From contig JAFQFP010000013.1 in assembly GCA_017398625.1 (NCBI GenBank), positions 1-64,000 on the forward strand: DNA of 64,000 nucleotides, written 5' to 3'. The DNA comes from Oscillospiraceae bacterium. Lineage in GTDB: Bacteria > Bacillota > Clostridia > Oscillospirales > Oscillospiraceae. Shown here piece after piece: positions 8,402-16,520 of this stretch. The position numbers and the translations under genes were made by a program. Under the pieces are notes generated by a model. The model saw only the letters and a list, made by a program, of their open reading frames with translations, was not told the DNA's origin and ran no database searches. Within the stretch, counting starts at the first letter, position 1; every line of letters starts with the position of its first letter.

Positions 8402-10264
8402 ATGATCGACATACAGGTAAAGGATCTGAAAAAGTTTTTCGTCATCGGGGAGAACCTGCTTGACGGTATCTCTTTTGAGATCCAAGAGGGGGAATGCGTT
8501 GCCATTCTGGGGCGTAACGGCTGCGGAAAGACCACGCTATTTAATATCCTCACAGGACAAATGGACTATGACGAGGGCACAGTTACCGTCAATCCCCATA
8601 AACGGCTGGGCTTGATCTCCCAGATCCCCCGTTTTCCCGCGGGATATACCGTGGAGGATGTTTTGCGTTCTGCCTTTGCGGAGCTGCTGGCGATCCGAAA
8701 GCGGATGGAGGCGTTGGAGCAGACCATGTCCGGCGGGGCTTCTCAGGAGCAGCTACGGGAGTACGATACCCTTGTAAACCGGTTTCAAGCCGGGGGCGGC
8801 TATGATATGGATGTGGAGGTGGATAAGATCAGCAACGGTCTTGGCATCACCCCTGCCCAGCGAGGCCAGCTGTTTGATTCTCTTTCCGGCGGTGAAAAGA
8901 CACGGGTGAATCTTGCCCGGCTGCTGCTGGAAAAGACGGATATCCTGCTGCTGGACGAGCCCACCAACCATCTGGACCTGCGGAGTGTGGAGTGGCTGGA
9001 GGGGTACATCAATGCCTTCAAGGGTACGGTGCTGACCATCTCCCATGACCGTTATTTTCTGGATCGGGTGGCTGACCGGATCATTGAGATCGTGGAGGGA
9101 AAAGCTGAGTTCTACTCCGGCAACTATTCCTTCTACATCGATGAAAAGCAAGCCCGGTTTGACCTGCAGATGAAGCAGTATGAGCAGGAGCAGGCGAAGC
9201 TGAAGCAGCTTGGCTATACCGTAGAACGGATGAAAGGCTGGGGCATCAATAATCGGACATTGTACCGCCGTGCCATGTCCATCCAGCACCGCATGGAGCG
9301 GATCAAAAAGACGGAAAAGCCAAAGCAGCAGCGAACCATGAAAGCAACCTTTGGAGAAAAAGACTTTTCCGGAGATGTGGTATTCAAAATGAAAAATGTG
9401 GAAAAGGGCTTCGGCGACAGAATGCTCTTTTCCAATGTGGATCTGACGGTAGAAGGCGGTGAGCGGATTGCCCTGCTGGGTGACAACGGCACGGGAAAGT
9501 CTACTTTTATCCGCTGCCTGCTGGGCGATGAGGATTGTAAGGGCAAGATCCAGTTTGGACCTACGGTGAAGTGGGGCTATCTTCCTCAGATCATACATTT
9601 TGCCCACCCGGAGCGTACACTGTACGATACCATGCTCTACGAAAAGAATTGCTCGCCTCAGACTGCTCGCGACAGGCTTGGTGCATTTCTGTTTCAAGGG
9701 GAGGATGTGTTCAAGACCGTAGGTACGCTGTCCGGCGGCGAGCAATCCCGCCTGCGGCTGTGTATGCTCATGGATGAGAAGATAAATCTGTTGATCTTGG
9801 ACGAGCCTACCAACCATCTGGATATTGCATCCCGGGAGTGGATCGAGGCTGCCATCGAAGAATTTGAGGGCGTTTTGCTGTTCGTTTCCCATGACCGCTA
9901 CTTCATTGAGAAATTTGCGGAACGGATCTGGCTGCTGGAGGACGGCAGCATACGGGATTTCAAGTGCGGCTACAGCAAGTATCGCTCCATTATAGAGCAT
10001 GAGGCTGCGGCAAAGCCTACAGTTGTTACCGCGCCCAAGCCGAAAAAAGAGAAGCCCAAGGGCGGCACCAAGGAGCAGGATAAGCTGATCCGCCGTCTGG
10101 AACGGGATATCGAAAAGCAGGAGCAGCTCATCGCGGAGCTGGATGCCGCCATAGATGCGGCAGCCGCGGACTATCAGGAGCTGACAAGGCTTTTGGAAGA
10201 AAAGGAGCAGGCAGAGGAAACTCTGCTGGAAATGATGGAAAACTGGGAAAATGCCCAGCAGTAA
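8402..10264 (+). CDS. ABC-F family ATPase (translation factor-like)
   Basis: 620 residues, soluble, with two ABC ATPase domains and no membrane segment, as in ABC-F proteins that act on the ribosome E site. Domain 1 has the Walker A GRNGCGKTT, signature LSGGEKTRVNLA and Walker B LLLDEPTNHLD. Domain 2 has GDNGTGKST, LSGGEQSRLRL and LILDEPTNHLD. The linker between domains (about residues 240-310) holds a charged helical pair, and the C-terminus (about 530-620) is a Lys/Glu-rich coiled coil ending EMMENWENAQQ, like YdiF/Uup-type members. Subfamily cannot be fixed from sequence alone; some ABC-F proteins give antibiotic resistance, but nothing here shows that. Confidence 0.92.
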   Translation: MIDIQVKDLKKFFVIGENLLDGISFEIQEGECVAILGRNGCGKTTLFNILTGQMDYDEGTVTVNPHKRLGLISQIPRFPAGYTVEDVLRSAFAELLAIRKRMEALEQTMSGGASQEQLREYDTLVNRFQAGGGYDMDVEVDKISNGLGITPAQRGQLFDSLSGGEKTRVNLARLLLEKTDILLLDEPTNHLDLRSVEWLEGYINAFKGTVLTISHDRYFLDRVADRIIEIVEGKAEFYSGNYSFYIDEKQARFDLQMKQYEQEQAKLKQLGYTVERMKGWGINNRTLYRRAMSIQHRMERIKKTEKPKQQRTMKATFGEKDFSGDVVFKMKNVEKGFGDRMLFSNVDLTVEGGERIALLGDNGTGKSTFIRCLLGDEDCKGKIQFGPTVKWGYLPQIIHFAHPERTLYDTMLYEKNCSPQTARDRLGAFLFQGEDVFKTVGTLSGGEQSRLRLCMLMDEKINLLILDEPTNHLDIASREWIEAAIEEFEGVLLFVSHDRYFIEKFAERIWLLEDGSIRDFKCGYSKYRSIIEHEAAAKPTVVTAPKPKKEKPKGGTKEQDKLIRRLERDIEKQEQLIAELDAAIDAAAADYQELTRLLEEKEQAEETLLEMMENWENAQQ

Positions 10265-10274
10265 AGGAGATTTT

Positions 10275-10550
10275 ATGGAAAAATGGTTGATTGAATTTCT
10301 AAAAAAGCCCTTGTACGCCCGGATCTTAACGGCTATCAACATTGTTTGCAGCGCCGCTGTGCTGATCCTATGTCTTTTGTATCTGGTGGATGTAATCCCG
10401 GTTGCACTGCCCATTGCAATGCCGCTGATGGGAATTGCTTCTCTGACTCAAGGCGGCTTGTTCTGGAAAAAGGATCGGGGCATGGCGATCATGTGCATTG
10501 CGGTAGGCGTGTTTATCCTTGGTGTGGCGGCATATATCCTTTTCTTCTGA
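10275..10550 (+). CDS. Small membrane protein of unknown function
   Basis: 91 residues. I chose ATG 10275 because AAAGGAGA lies at 10264-10270, while the earlier in-frame ATG at 10251 is inside the ABC-F gene without its own site. Three hydrophobic segments are visible: about 17-39 (ARILTAINIVCSAAVLILCL), 44-60 and 70-90 (ending VAAYILFF). It starts 10 bases after the ABC-F stop and so is likely co-transcribed. No family recognised. Confidence 0.75.
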   Translation: MEKWLIEFLKKPLYARILTAINIVCSAAVLILCLLYLVDVIPVALPIAMPLMGIASLTQGGLFWKKDRGMAIMCIAVGVFILGVAAYILFF

Positions 10551-10557
10551 ATTCGGG

Positions 10558-10586
10558 TTGACACATTGTGTCGGCTGACCTATAAT
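10558..10586 (+). promoter_or_regulatory. Consensus sigma-A promoter of mrp
   Basis: TTGACA (10558-10563), exactly 17 bases, TATAAT (10581-10586): both hexamers match the consensus perfectly. The ribosome binding site AAGGAG is at 10605-10610 and the start codon at 10624. Confidence 0.92.
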
Positions 10587-10623
10587 AATTAGGATCGTAT
10601 TAATAAGGAGAGCGAAATAGAAA

Positions 10624-11451
10624 ATGAGTTCTTGTAATGGCAACTGTTCTTCCTGCAGCAGCTCCAATTGCGGTGACCGCAAGGCGGAAAGTCTGCTGGC
10701 GAAGCTAAATCCCAAGGCGAGCGTGAAAAAGGTGATCGCCGTTGTCTCCGGTAAGGGAGGCGTGGGCAAATCCACCGTCACCTCCATGCTGGCTGTAGCA
10801 ATGGCAAAAAAGGGCAAGCGCGTGGGTGTTCTGGACGCGGATATTACCGGTCCCTCCGCACCTACTGCTTTCGGTGTTACCGAATGTCAGGGTGCCAATG
10901 AGGACGGGCTGTATCCTGCCCTTACCAGAGGCGGTATTCAAGTCATGTCCATCAATCTGCTGCTGGACAATTCCACCGACCCGGTTGTGTGGCGCGGCCC
11001 TGTCATCGCAGGTGCGGTAAAGCAGTTCTGGACCGATGTGATCTGGGAGGATGTGGACTACCTGTTCGTTGATATGCCTCCCGGGACCGGGGATGTGCCG
11101 CTTACGGTGTTCCAGAGCCTGCCTGTAGACGGCGTGGTCATTGTCACCAGTCCGCAGGATCTGGTCTCTATGATCGTCACCAAGGCTGTGAAGATGGCAA
11201 ACATGATGCATATTCCCGTGCTTGGCTTCGTGGAGAACTACAGCTATTTGCAGTGCCCCGATTGTGGCAAGCGGATTCAGGTGTTCGGCGAAAGCCATCT
11301 GGATGAAGTAGCTGCCGGCTTCGGTCTGCCTGTCTTGGCACGGCTGCCCATCGATCCCAGCGTGGCACAGTGCTACGACAGCGGTCTGATGGAGCATGTG
11401 GATACGGACGGCGTTGCAGATGTGATCACCGCCATTGAGGATTTTGCGTGA
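10624..11451 (+). CDS. Mrp/NBP35-type P-loop ATPase (iron-sulfur cluster carrier)
   Basis: 275 residues. The deviant Walker A GKGGVGKST is at about residue 44-52, with VDMPPGTGD as the switch/Walker B region. The N-terminus is a Cys cluster (SSCNGNCSSCSSSNCG) like the N-terminal Fe-S site of NBP35-type members, and a CPDCG pair occurs near residue 218. Family members bind and transfer 4Fe-4S clusters to apo-enzymes. The gene has an unusually strong promoter, and its stop codon overlaps the start of a zinc-ribbon gene by 4 bases, so the two are translationally coupled. Confidence 0.93.
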   Translation: MSSCNGNCSSCSSSNCGDRKAESLLAKLNPKASVKKVIAVVSGKGGVGKSTVTSMLAVAMAKKGKRVGVLDADITGPSAPTAFGVTECQGANEDGLYPALTRGGIQVMSINLLLDNSTDPVVWRGPVIAGAVKQFWTDVIWEDVDYLFVDMPPGTGDVPLTVFQSLPVDGVVIVTSPQDLVSMIVTKAVKMANMMHIPVLGFVENYSYLQCPDCGKRIQVFGESHLDEVAAGFGLPVLARLPIDPSVAQCYDSGLMEHVDTDGVADVITAIEDFA

Positions 11452-11756
11452 AAAGGTTAAATTGCCTTCGTTGCGGTACGGAAATGGATTGCCTTGGCAG
11501 AGACAAGCTGCAAATGGGGGAAGCCGGTTTCTTTTTGGGAGATCTTCCGCATCTGTTTAAGGGTGCCATTGAACTTGAAATGTATGCTTGTCCTCAGTGC
11601 GGAAAGATGGAATTTTACCGTCCGGTTTTTACAAAGGGAGAGTTGGACGGTTATAGTCACCATGATCTGCCGCAAAAGCAATGTCCTAAATGCGGCGAGA
11701 CCCACGACTTTGATTATCCCAAATGTCCGTATTGCAATTTTAATTATTATGGCTAA
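11448..11756 (+). CDS. Zinc-ribbon protein coupled to mrp
   Basis: 102 residues, starting at GTG 11448 inside the mrp stop (GTGA overlap). It has three Cys pairs: CLRC near the start, CPQC at about residue 46, and a CPKC plus CPYC set near the end, together with Asp/His-rich spacers, indicating two zinc ribbons. The family is annotated in Clostridia only as a hypothetical or nucleic-acid-binding protein; its job is unknown. The tight coupling to an Fe-S carrier suggests a related role, which is inference. Confidence 0.85.
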   Translation: MKRLNCLRCGTEMDCLGRDKLQMGEAGFFLGDLPHLFKGAIELEMYACPQCGKMEFYRPVFTKGELDGYSHHDLPQKQCPKCGETHDFDYPKCPYCNFNYYG

Positions 11757-11760
11757 AAAA

Positions 11761-11789
11761 CCGCCTCGGCTCAGCCGAGGCGGTTTTTT
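11761..11789. terminator. Bidirectional terminator between convergent genes
   Basis: CCGCCTCGGC (11761-11770), loop TCA, GCCGAGGCGG (11774-11783), with TTTTTT after it and AAAAAA before it. It serves the zinc-ribbon gene on plus and the CofE-like gene on minus, whose stop is at 11795. Confidence 0.93.
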
Positions 11790-11794
11790 CTATA

Positions 11795-12991
11795 TCAGTT
11801 GGTGGTATAGTTGTCGAAATAGCCCTGAATGTAGATGATCGGGGTGCCCTTGTCGCCGGAGCCGGAGGTCAGATCGCACAAAGAGCCGATCAAGTCGGTC
11901 AATCGGCGGGGAGTAGTGCCCTGCGCGGCCATTTGACCTACAAGGCTGGAACCGTCCTTCTGCTGGATCTTTGTCTTGATGGCATCCTGCAGCTCCTTGC
12001 CGGACAGACCGGCGAAGTCATTGTCTGCCAGATACTTCAGCTTCAGCTCATTGGGAGTGCCCTCCAGACCGGGGGTGTAGGCAGGGGAGACCACCGGATC
12101 GGCTAGCTCCCAGATCTTGCCGACGGGATCTTTGAAAGCGCCGTCGCCGTAGACCATGACTTCCACATGCTTGCCGGTGACCTCCAACAGCTTTGCTTGG
12201 ATGTCTTCCACCAGCTTCTGACAGTCGCGGGGGAACAGCTTAACGGTGTTTTCGGTTGCTTTATTGGAGCCCAGCAGGCCGTACTGCTCGTTGCAGCCAC
12301 TTCCGTCGATGCTGTTGTTCATAATCTCGTCCAGACCGAATACCTTTTCAGCGCCGGCAGCCTTCAGCAGCCGCTTAGTGCGCTGGCGGGTGTGGATATC
12401 GCAGTTAAGCACATTCTTGGTGTATTTCAGAACGGCGCGGGGATCGTTAGCGAAAACGACCTCTACTTCAGCGCCCATTTCCCGGATCAGATCGGAGTAG
12501 TACTGCACATAGTCAACACCGGTGAAGGGGTGCAGGGTATAGCCGAACAGCTCGCGGTAGCGCTCCTCGGAGAGAACATCGCTGTAGGGATTCACGCCCT
12601 TTTCGTCCATCATATCCCAATCGATCAGATGGTTGCCGACCTCGTCGGAGGGATAGCTCAGCATAAGCACGATCTTCTTGCAGCCCTTGGCGATGCCACG
12701 CAGGCAGATGGCGAAACGGTTGCGGCTGAGAATGGGGAAAATAACACCTACGGTCTCGCCGCCGAATTTGGCGCGGACATCGGAGGCAATATTATCAACG
12801 CTGGCATAGTTACCCTGTGCACGGGCGACGATGGCTTCGGTCATGGCTACCACATCCCGGTCACGGGGGGCAAGACCGTCTTCCTTCATAGCTTCCAGTA
12901 TAGAACCAGTGACGATCTCTACAAGGTCATCTCCCTGACGGATAATGGGAGCACGAAGACCCATGGAAACAGTGCCAAACATCCGGCTCAT
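11795..12991 (-). CDS. CofE-like (coenzyme F420-0:L-glutamate ligase family) protein
   Basis: 398 residues from the ATG at 12991, which has AGGAG seven bases upstream; a longer reading frame extends to 13168 but crosses the promoter. The N-terminal part (GLRAPIIRQGDDLVEIV, then DRDVVAMTEAIVARAQG) matches the F420-0:glutamate ligase fold, and the VMVYGDGAFKDPVGKIWELA segment matches its nucleotide/metal site region. CofE adds glutamates to coenzyme F420 in archaea and actinobacteria. Members in Clostridia are longer and occur in organisms not known to make F420, so the substrate here is uncertain. It is a single-gene unit with its own promoter and a shared terminator. Confidence 0.8.
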   Translation of the reverse strand: MSRMFGTVSMGLRAPIIRQGDDLVEIVTGSILEAMKEDGLAPRDRDVVAMTEAIVARAQGNYASVDNIASDVRAKFGGETVGVIFPILSRNRFAICLRGIAKGCKKIVLMLSYPSDEVGNHLIDWDMMDEKGVNPYSDVLSEERYRELFGYTLHPFTGVDYVQYYSDLIREMGAEVEVVFANDPRAVLKYTKNVLNCDIHTRQRTKRLLKAAGAEKVFGLDEIMNNSIDGSGCNEQYGLLGSNKATENTVKLFPRDCQKLVEDIQAKLLEVTGKHVEVMVYGDGAFKDPVGKIWELADPVVSPAYTPGLEGTPNELKLKYLADNDFAGLSGKELQDAIKTKIQQKDGSSLVGQMAAQGTTPRRLTDLIGSLCDLTSGSGDKGTPIIYIQGYFDNYTTN

Positions 12992-13048
12992 AATCAACAC
13001 TCCTAATCTGATATGAAAGTTGCGCCAAAAGACGCCTTTTACTTCAAC

Positions 13049-13077
13049 ATTATAATACAACAAATCTAATTTGTAAA
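13049..13077 (-). promoter_or_regulatory. Promoter of the CofE-like gene
   Basis: Read on the minus strand: TTTACA (13077-13072), 17-base spacer, TATAAT (13054-13049). The start codon is at 12991, leaving a leader of about 50 bases. Confidence 0.85.
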
Positions 13078-13131
13078 ACAAAATAATGCTGATTCTCGTA
13101 GGATTCTTGTGGTTTTTTTTGTAAAATCTGC

Positions 13132-13170
13132 AAAAAAACAGCATGCAGCGGCCATTAAGCCACTGCATGC
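13132..13170 (-). terminator. Terminator after the polytopic membrane protein
   Basis: On the minus strand, GCATGCAG (13170-13163) pairs with CTGCATGC (13148-13141), extended inward by GGC/GCC, and is followed by a T-run opposite the A-run 13132-13138. Confidence 0.85.
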
Positions 13171-13175
13171 GAGAA

Positions 13176-13982
13176 TTACAAAAGCCTATTGACTACGAAC
13201 CAAAGGATCAGCAATACGATCACCAGCGGTATATAGGCGACAAGAGCGGCACCGGCGATAGATATGGCAGTAATGCCCAAGTAGTTCAGACCGTATACCA
13301 GACCGGACAGGATCGCAGTGGTCAGCACAGCCTTAGTAAGCTGCTTGCCCACGAAGGAGGCGAAGAAAAAAGTATAAAATGCGGCAATCAAAGGATTGAC
13401 TGTGACCAGAACGGCGCCTACTAAGAACCGCAGAGCGCCTACCAGAAGCAGGACGACCAGAAGCACCAGCAGGATCGTGGGCGCGTAGGTAATGAGCGCA
13501 TCCGGCAGATAGGTGGTAAACGCCCATGTGGCAGCCAGATGCAGCGCCATGGCAAGCACCACCGTAAGGCAGCGCAGCAGAAGCCAGCTGAAAAAGTTTT
13601 CACCACGGGGGAGAATACTGTCGATCAGATTGGCAAGAAACGCCAAAATGATCATGCCAAGAATATGGTAGCAGATATCTGTAAAGGCTGCTCCCGCAAA
13701 GGTAAAAATGTTCAGTGTTTCTCCGTTGATGCTGATGAAGGGCAGGGGAGCGATAAATTTTTCAAATTCACCGCCTAGGCAGGACAGCACGATGGTCAGC
13801 GCGTAGACAAACAGGATCCCAATGGCAGAGGAGACCGCGTGATTGAATCCCGAGCGCTTCCCGAATACAAAATGTCCGATGGCGGAAAGCACCAGACTTA
13901 CAGCCGCCAGCATGACGGCGGTTTTTAAGATCAAAACCCAATCCAGCTCTGCAAGCTGCAGGTTTTGCAAAAATTCTTCCAT
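13176..13982 (-). CDS. Polytopic membrane protein, unknown function
   Basis: 268 residues with about seven hydrophobic segments: near 19-40, 50-70, 88-120, 133-155, 165-190, 195-230 and 238-266. Hydrophilic loops carry FGKRSGFNHA and LIDSILPRGENFF. The even distribution of helices and small residues suggests a channel-like or structural integral membrane protein with some flavour of the CvpA group, but I cannot assign it. The start ATG at 13982 has a ribosome binding site (AGGAGGTCAC) immediately upstream. It lies 90 bases after rplL, downstream of the rplL terminator, in the place where rpoB is usually found. Confidence 0.8.
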   Translation of the reverse strand: MEEFLQNLQLAELDWVLILKTAVMLAAVSLVLSAIGHFVFGKRSGFNHAVSSAIGILFVYALTIVLSCLGGEFEKFIAPLPFISINGETLNIFTFAGAAFTDICYHILGMIILAFLANLIDSILPRGENFFSWLLLRCLTVVLAMALHLAATWAFTTYLPDALITYAPTILLVLLVVLLLVGALRFLVGAVLVTVNPLIAAFYTFFFASFVGKQLTKAVLTTAILSGLVYGLNYLGITAISIAGAALVAYIPLVIVLLILWFVVNRLL

Positions 13983-14028
13983 AGTGACCTCCTATAGTGC
14001 AACTGCGGGGCAGTTGCCGGAAAGGAAA

Positions 14029-14054
14029 ACAGCCGCCGTATGACCGGCGGCTGT
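14029..14054 (-). terminator. Terminator of the rplJL operon
   Basis: ACAGCCGCCG (14029-14038) pairs with CGGCGGCTGT (14045-14054) around a 6-base loop; on the minus strand it is followed by TTTTCC. A smaller hairpin (CAACTGC/GCAGTTG, 14000-14016) follows. Confidence 0.85.
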
Positions 14055-14072
14055 TGAGTAGGAAAAGCGAAA

Positions 14073-14447
14073 TTACTTGATTTCGGCTTCTGCGCCAGCT
14101 TCCTTCAGCTCGGCAACCAGCTTCTCTGCATCTTCCTTGGAGATAGCTTCCTTCAGGGTCTTGGGGCAGTTGTCAACCAGATCCTTAGCGTCCTTCAGGC
14201 CCAGACCGGTAGCGGCACGGACAACCTTGATAACGCCCAGCTTGGAAGCGCCGGGGTTCTTCAGAATGACGTCGAACTCGGTCTTCTCCTCAACCTCAGC
14301 AACAGCGGCGACAGCGGGACCGGCAACAGCAGCGGCAGCAGCGGAAACGCCGAAAACTTCCTCCAGAGTGTGAACCAGCTCGGACAGCTCCAGAACAGTC
14401 AGGCCCTTTACTTCTTCAACCAGGGCAGTAATCTTTTCACTAGCCAT
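14073..14447 (-). CDS. rplL: 50S ribosomal protein L7/L12
   Basis: 124 residues. L7/L12 forms the flexible stalk that recruits GTPase factors. The N-terminal dimerisation helix region ([22 protein letters not shown]) is followed by the Ala/Val hinge (about residues 35-52) and the conserved C-terminal domain with [29 protein letters not shown] and [18 protein letters not shown] end. It is the last gene of its operon here; rplJ is 56 bases upstream. Confidence 0.98.
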   Translation of the reverse strand: MASEKITALVEEVKGLTVLELSELVHTLEEVFGVSAAAAAVAGPAVAAVAEVEEKTEFDVILKNPGASKLGVIKVVRAATGLGLKDAKDLVDNCPKTLKEAISKEDAEKLVAELKEAGAEAEIK

Positions 14448-14503
14448 TTGTAATAATCCTCCTAAATTATGTGTAGTAGATAGATTTGTGTGGGGTTACG
14501 CGA

Positions 14504-15034
14504 TCAAGCTTCCGCAGCTTCTGCAGCGGGAGCGCCGCCGGACTTCTGCTCCCGGATCTGATCCAGAACGAAAGCCAGGCTGGAGATAGGTGCCAAGAAG
14601 GTACCCAGAACCTGAGCGACCAGAGCACTCTTGCTGGGCAGCTCGCCGAAGCCGTTGAGCTGGTCAGCGGTCAGCACGGAGCCCTCAACAACACCGCCCT
14701 TGATGGACAGGGTCTTCATCTTGTTCTTCTTAGCGAACTCGCAAACGATACGAGCAGGGGCGATGGGGTCGCCGGTGGTGGAAGCCATAGCGGTAGTGCC
14801 GTTGAGGACCTCGGAGAAATCGTAACCGCAATTCTTGGTTGCGAAATTGGTCAGAGTGTTCTTAACGACGGTGTACTCGACACCGGCTTCGCGGAACTGC
14901 TTACGCAGCTCGGTATCCTGAGCAACAGAGATACCCTTGTAATCGACGAAGACAACGGAAGTAGCTTCCTGAATCTTGCCGGTCAGGGCTTCGACAACTG
15001 CTTTCTTGCTCTCAAGAACCTTAGCGTTGGGCAT
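14504..15034 (-). CDS. rplJ: 50S ribosomal protein L10
   Basis: 176 residues from the ATG at 15034 (CGGAGGTG 9 bases upstream); an extended reading frame to 15088 runs into the L10 leader RNA and is not used. L10 anchors the L7/L12 dimers. The N-terminal PNAKVLESKKAVVEAL and VVFVDYKGISVAQDTELRKQ segments are typical, and the C-terminal helix that binds L12 ends in an Ala/Glu-rich tail. It is autoregulated through the leader described at 15042-15162. Confidence 0.98.
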   Translation of the reverse strand: MPNAKVLESKKAVVEALTGKIQEATSVVFVDYKGISVAQDTELRKQFREAGVEYTVVKNTLTNFATKNCGYDFSEVLNGTTAMASTTGDPIAPARIVCEFAKKNKMKTLSIKGGVVEGSVLTADQLNGFGELPSKSALVAQVLGTFLAPISSLAFVLDQIREQKSGGAPAAEAAEA

Positions 15035-15041
15035 AATTTTC

Positions 15042-15162
15042 ACCTCCGAAAATAAAAAGTGTCTTCCTGCCAGAAGACAGAAAGACACACTAACACAGTC
15101 GTAATCAGCGCACCTCGGCAGGATTTATGCCTTGTGGCACCTGCTGTCTTTGGCAACTTCTA
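15042..15162 (-). promoter_or_regulatory. Ribosomal protein L10 leader
   Basis: The transcribed strand between promoter and rplJ contains the paired segments typical of the L10 leader: AGACAGCAGGTGCC with the later ATCCTGCCGAGGTGC, and a GTGTCTT-CTGTCTTC-rich 3' hairpin (GTGTCTTTCTG with GGAAGACAC). This RNA mimics the L10 site on 23S rRNA, so excess L10-L12 complex represses its own operon. Exact ends are estimates. Confidence 0.85.
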
Positions 15163-15163
15163 A

Positions 15164-15192
15164 AGTATAACAAAAACCCCTTGACTTGTCAA
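15164..15192 (-). promoter_or_regulatory. Promoter of rplJL inside the upstream terminator
   Basis: Minus strand: TTGACA (15192-15187), 17-base spacer, TATACT (15169-15164). The -35 box and spacer lie inside the rplA terminator hairpin. Confidence 0.85.
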
Positions 15193-15202
15193 GGGGTTTT
15201 TG
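15171..15202 (-). terminator. Perfect 15-bp terminator after rplA
   Basis: CAAAAACCCCTTGAC (15171-15185) pairs with GTCAAGGGGTTTTTG (15188-15202) with a 2-base loop; the minus-strand 3' arm ends in a T-run. It separates rplKA from rplJL. Confidence 0.9.
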
Positions 15203-15220
15203 AAGAAATTTGTAAATAAA

Positions 15221-15913
15221 TTACACGTACTTGGCGGTGTTGACCTTAACGCCGGGGCCCATGGTGGAAGCGACCACGCAGGAACGGATATACTGACCCT
15301 TGGCGGCTGCGGGCTTAGCCTTCACAACAGCCTTGACCAGAGTGTCCATGTTCTCCTGCAGCTTGTCAGCGCCGAAGGAAACCTTGCCGATGGGGCAGTG
15401 GATGATGTTGGTCTTGTCCAGACGGTACTCGACCTTACCGGCCTTAATCTCCTTAACAGCGGAGCCAACATTGGGGGTCACGGTGCCTGCCTTGGGAGAG
15501 GGCATCAGACCCTTGGGGCCCAGAACCTTACCCAGACGGCCAACGATGCCCATCATATCGGGGGAAGCAACGACCACATCGAACTCGAACCAGTTCTCCT
15601 TGGTGATTTTCTCAACCAGCTCCATGCCGCCGACATAGTCAGCGCCTGCAGCCTGAGCTTCCTCAACCTTTGCATCCTTGGTGAAAACCAGAACGCGGCG
15701 GGTCTTGCCGGTGCCGTTGGGCAGAACGACAGCGCCACGAACCTGCTGGTCAGCGTGACGGGAGTCAACGCCCAGCTTGATGTGCAGCTCGACGGTCTCG
15801 TCGAACTTAGCGGAAGCGCCCTTCACGACCAGATCCAGGGCTTCGTTGGGATCATACTGAACAGAGCGGTCAATCAGCTTGGCGCTCTCTTTATACTTTT
15901 TACCTCTAAACAC
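15221..15913 (-). CDS. rplA: 50S ribosomal protein L1
   Basis: 230 residues from GTG 15913, which has AGGAGG nine bases upstream; the longer frame to 15961 lacks a site and makes an unusual N-terminus. L1 forms the mobile stalk at the E site and can repress its own operon. The sequence [16 protein letters not shown], then [40 protein letters not shown] and [18 protein letters not shown] signature are all as expected for the family. Confidence 0.98.
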   Translation of the reverse strand: MFRGKKYKESAKLIDRSVQYDPNEALDLVVKGASAKFDETVELHIKLGVDSRHADQQVRGAVVLPNGTGKTRRVLVFTKDAKVEEAQAAGADYVGGMELVEKITKENWFEFDVVVASPDMMGIVGRLGKVLGPKGLMPSPKAGTVTPNVGSAVKEIKAGKVEYRLDKTNIIHCPIGKVSFGADKLQENMDTLVKAVVKAKPAAAKGQYIRSCVVASTMGPGVKVNTAKYV

Positions 15914-15992
15914 TTGTTTTATCCTCCTATATAGTGGTGATGCGGAAAAATCCTCCCACATTTCCGGGTGTCAGTTTCCCGGACAGTCAATA

Positions 15993-16418
15993 TCAGTCTA
16001 CTACGGTAACGCCCATGGAGCGGCAAGTGCCGGCAACCTGGCTCTCAGCGGCCTCCAGAGAGGTCACATTCAGATCGGGCAGCTTGGTCTTGGCGATCTC
16101 AGTGATCTGAGCCTTGGTGATGGTGCCAACCTTGGTCTTGTTGGGCACGCCGGAACCCTTGTCCAGACCGATGGCCTTCATGACCAGCAAGGGGGTCGGA
16201 GGGGTCTTGGTGATAAAGGTGAAGCTACGGTCAGCATACACGGTGATGACAACAGGAATCTTATAGCCTTCCATATCCTTGGTGCGGGCGTTGAATTCCT
16301 TGATGAAAGCAGCGATGTTAACGCCGTGCTGACCCAGAGCGGGACCTACAGGGGGAGAAGCGGTAGCCTTAGCGGCATTGATTTGCAGTTTGATAATACC
16401 AGTGACTTTCTGTGCCAT
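15993..16418 (-). CDS. rplK: 50S ribosomal protein L11
   Basis: 141 residues from the ATG at 16418 (AGGAGG-TGCTTATT spacing); three extra codons upstream are not needed. The N-terminal domain has [23 protein letters not shown] with the conserved Pro pair. The C-terminal rRNA-binding domain contains [18 protein letters not shown]. The 102-base gap from nusG holds several small hairpins but no clear terminator, so it is probably co-transcribed from the rpmG promoter. Confidence 0.98.
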   Translation of the reverse strand: MAQKVTGIIKLQINAAKATASPPVGPALGQHGVNIAAFIKEFNARTKDMEGYKIPVVITVYADRSFTFITKTPPTPLLVMKAIGLDKGSGVPNKTKVGTITKAQITEIAKTKLPDLNVTSLEAAESQVAGTCRSMGVTVVD

Positions 16419-16520
16419 AATAAGCACCTCCTGAATAAAATGTGGTAATATGCGCTTTGCGCATTTCTTGCGGGGTATGCAACCCCTCCCACGTTCCGGC
16501 AGATATTCTGCCCGATGCGT

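Noticed and set aside
8753..10414. 553-codon minus-strand open frame
   Set aside because: It lies opposite the ABC-F gene and has no recognisable domain.
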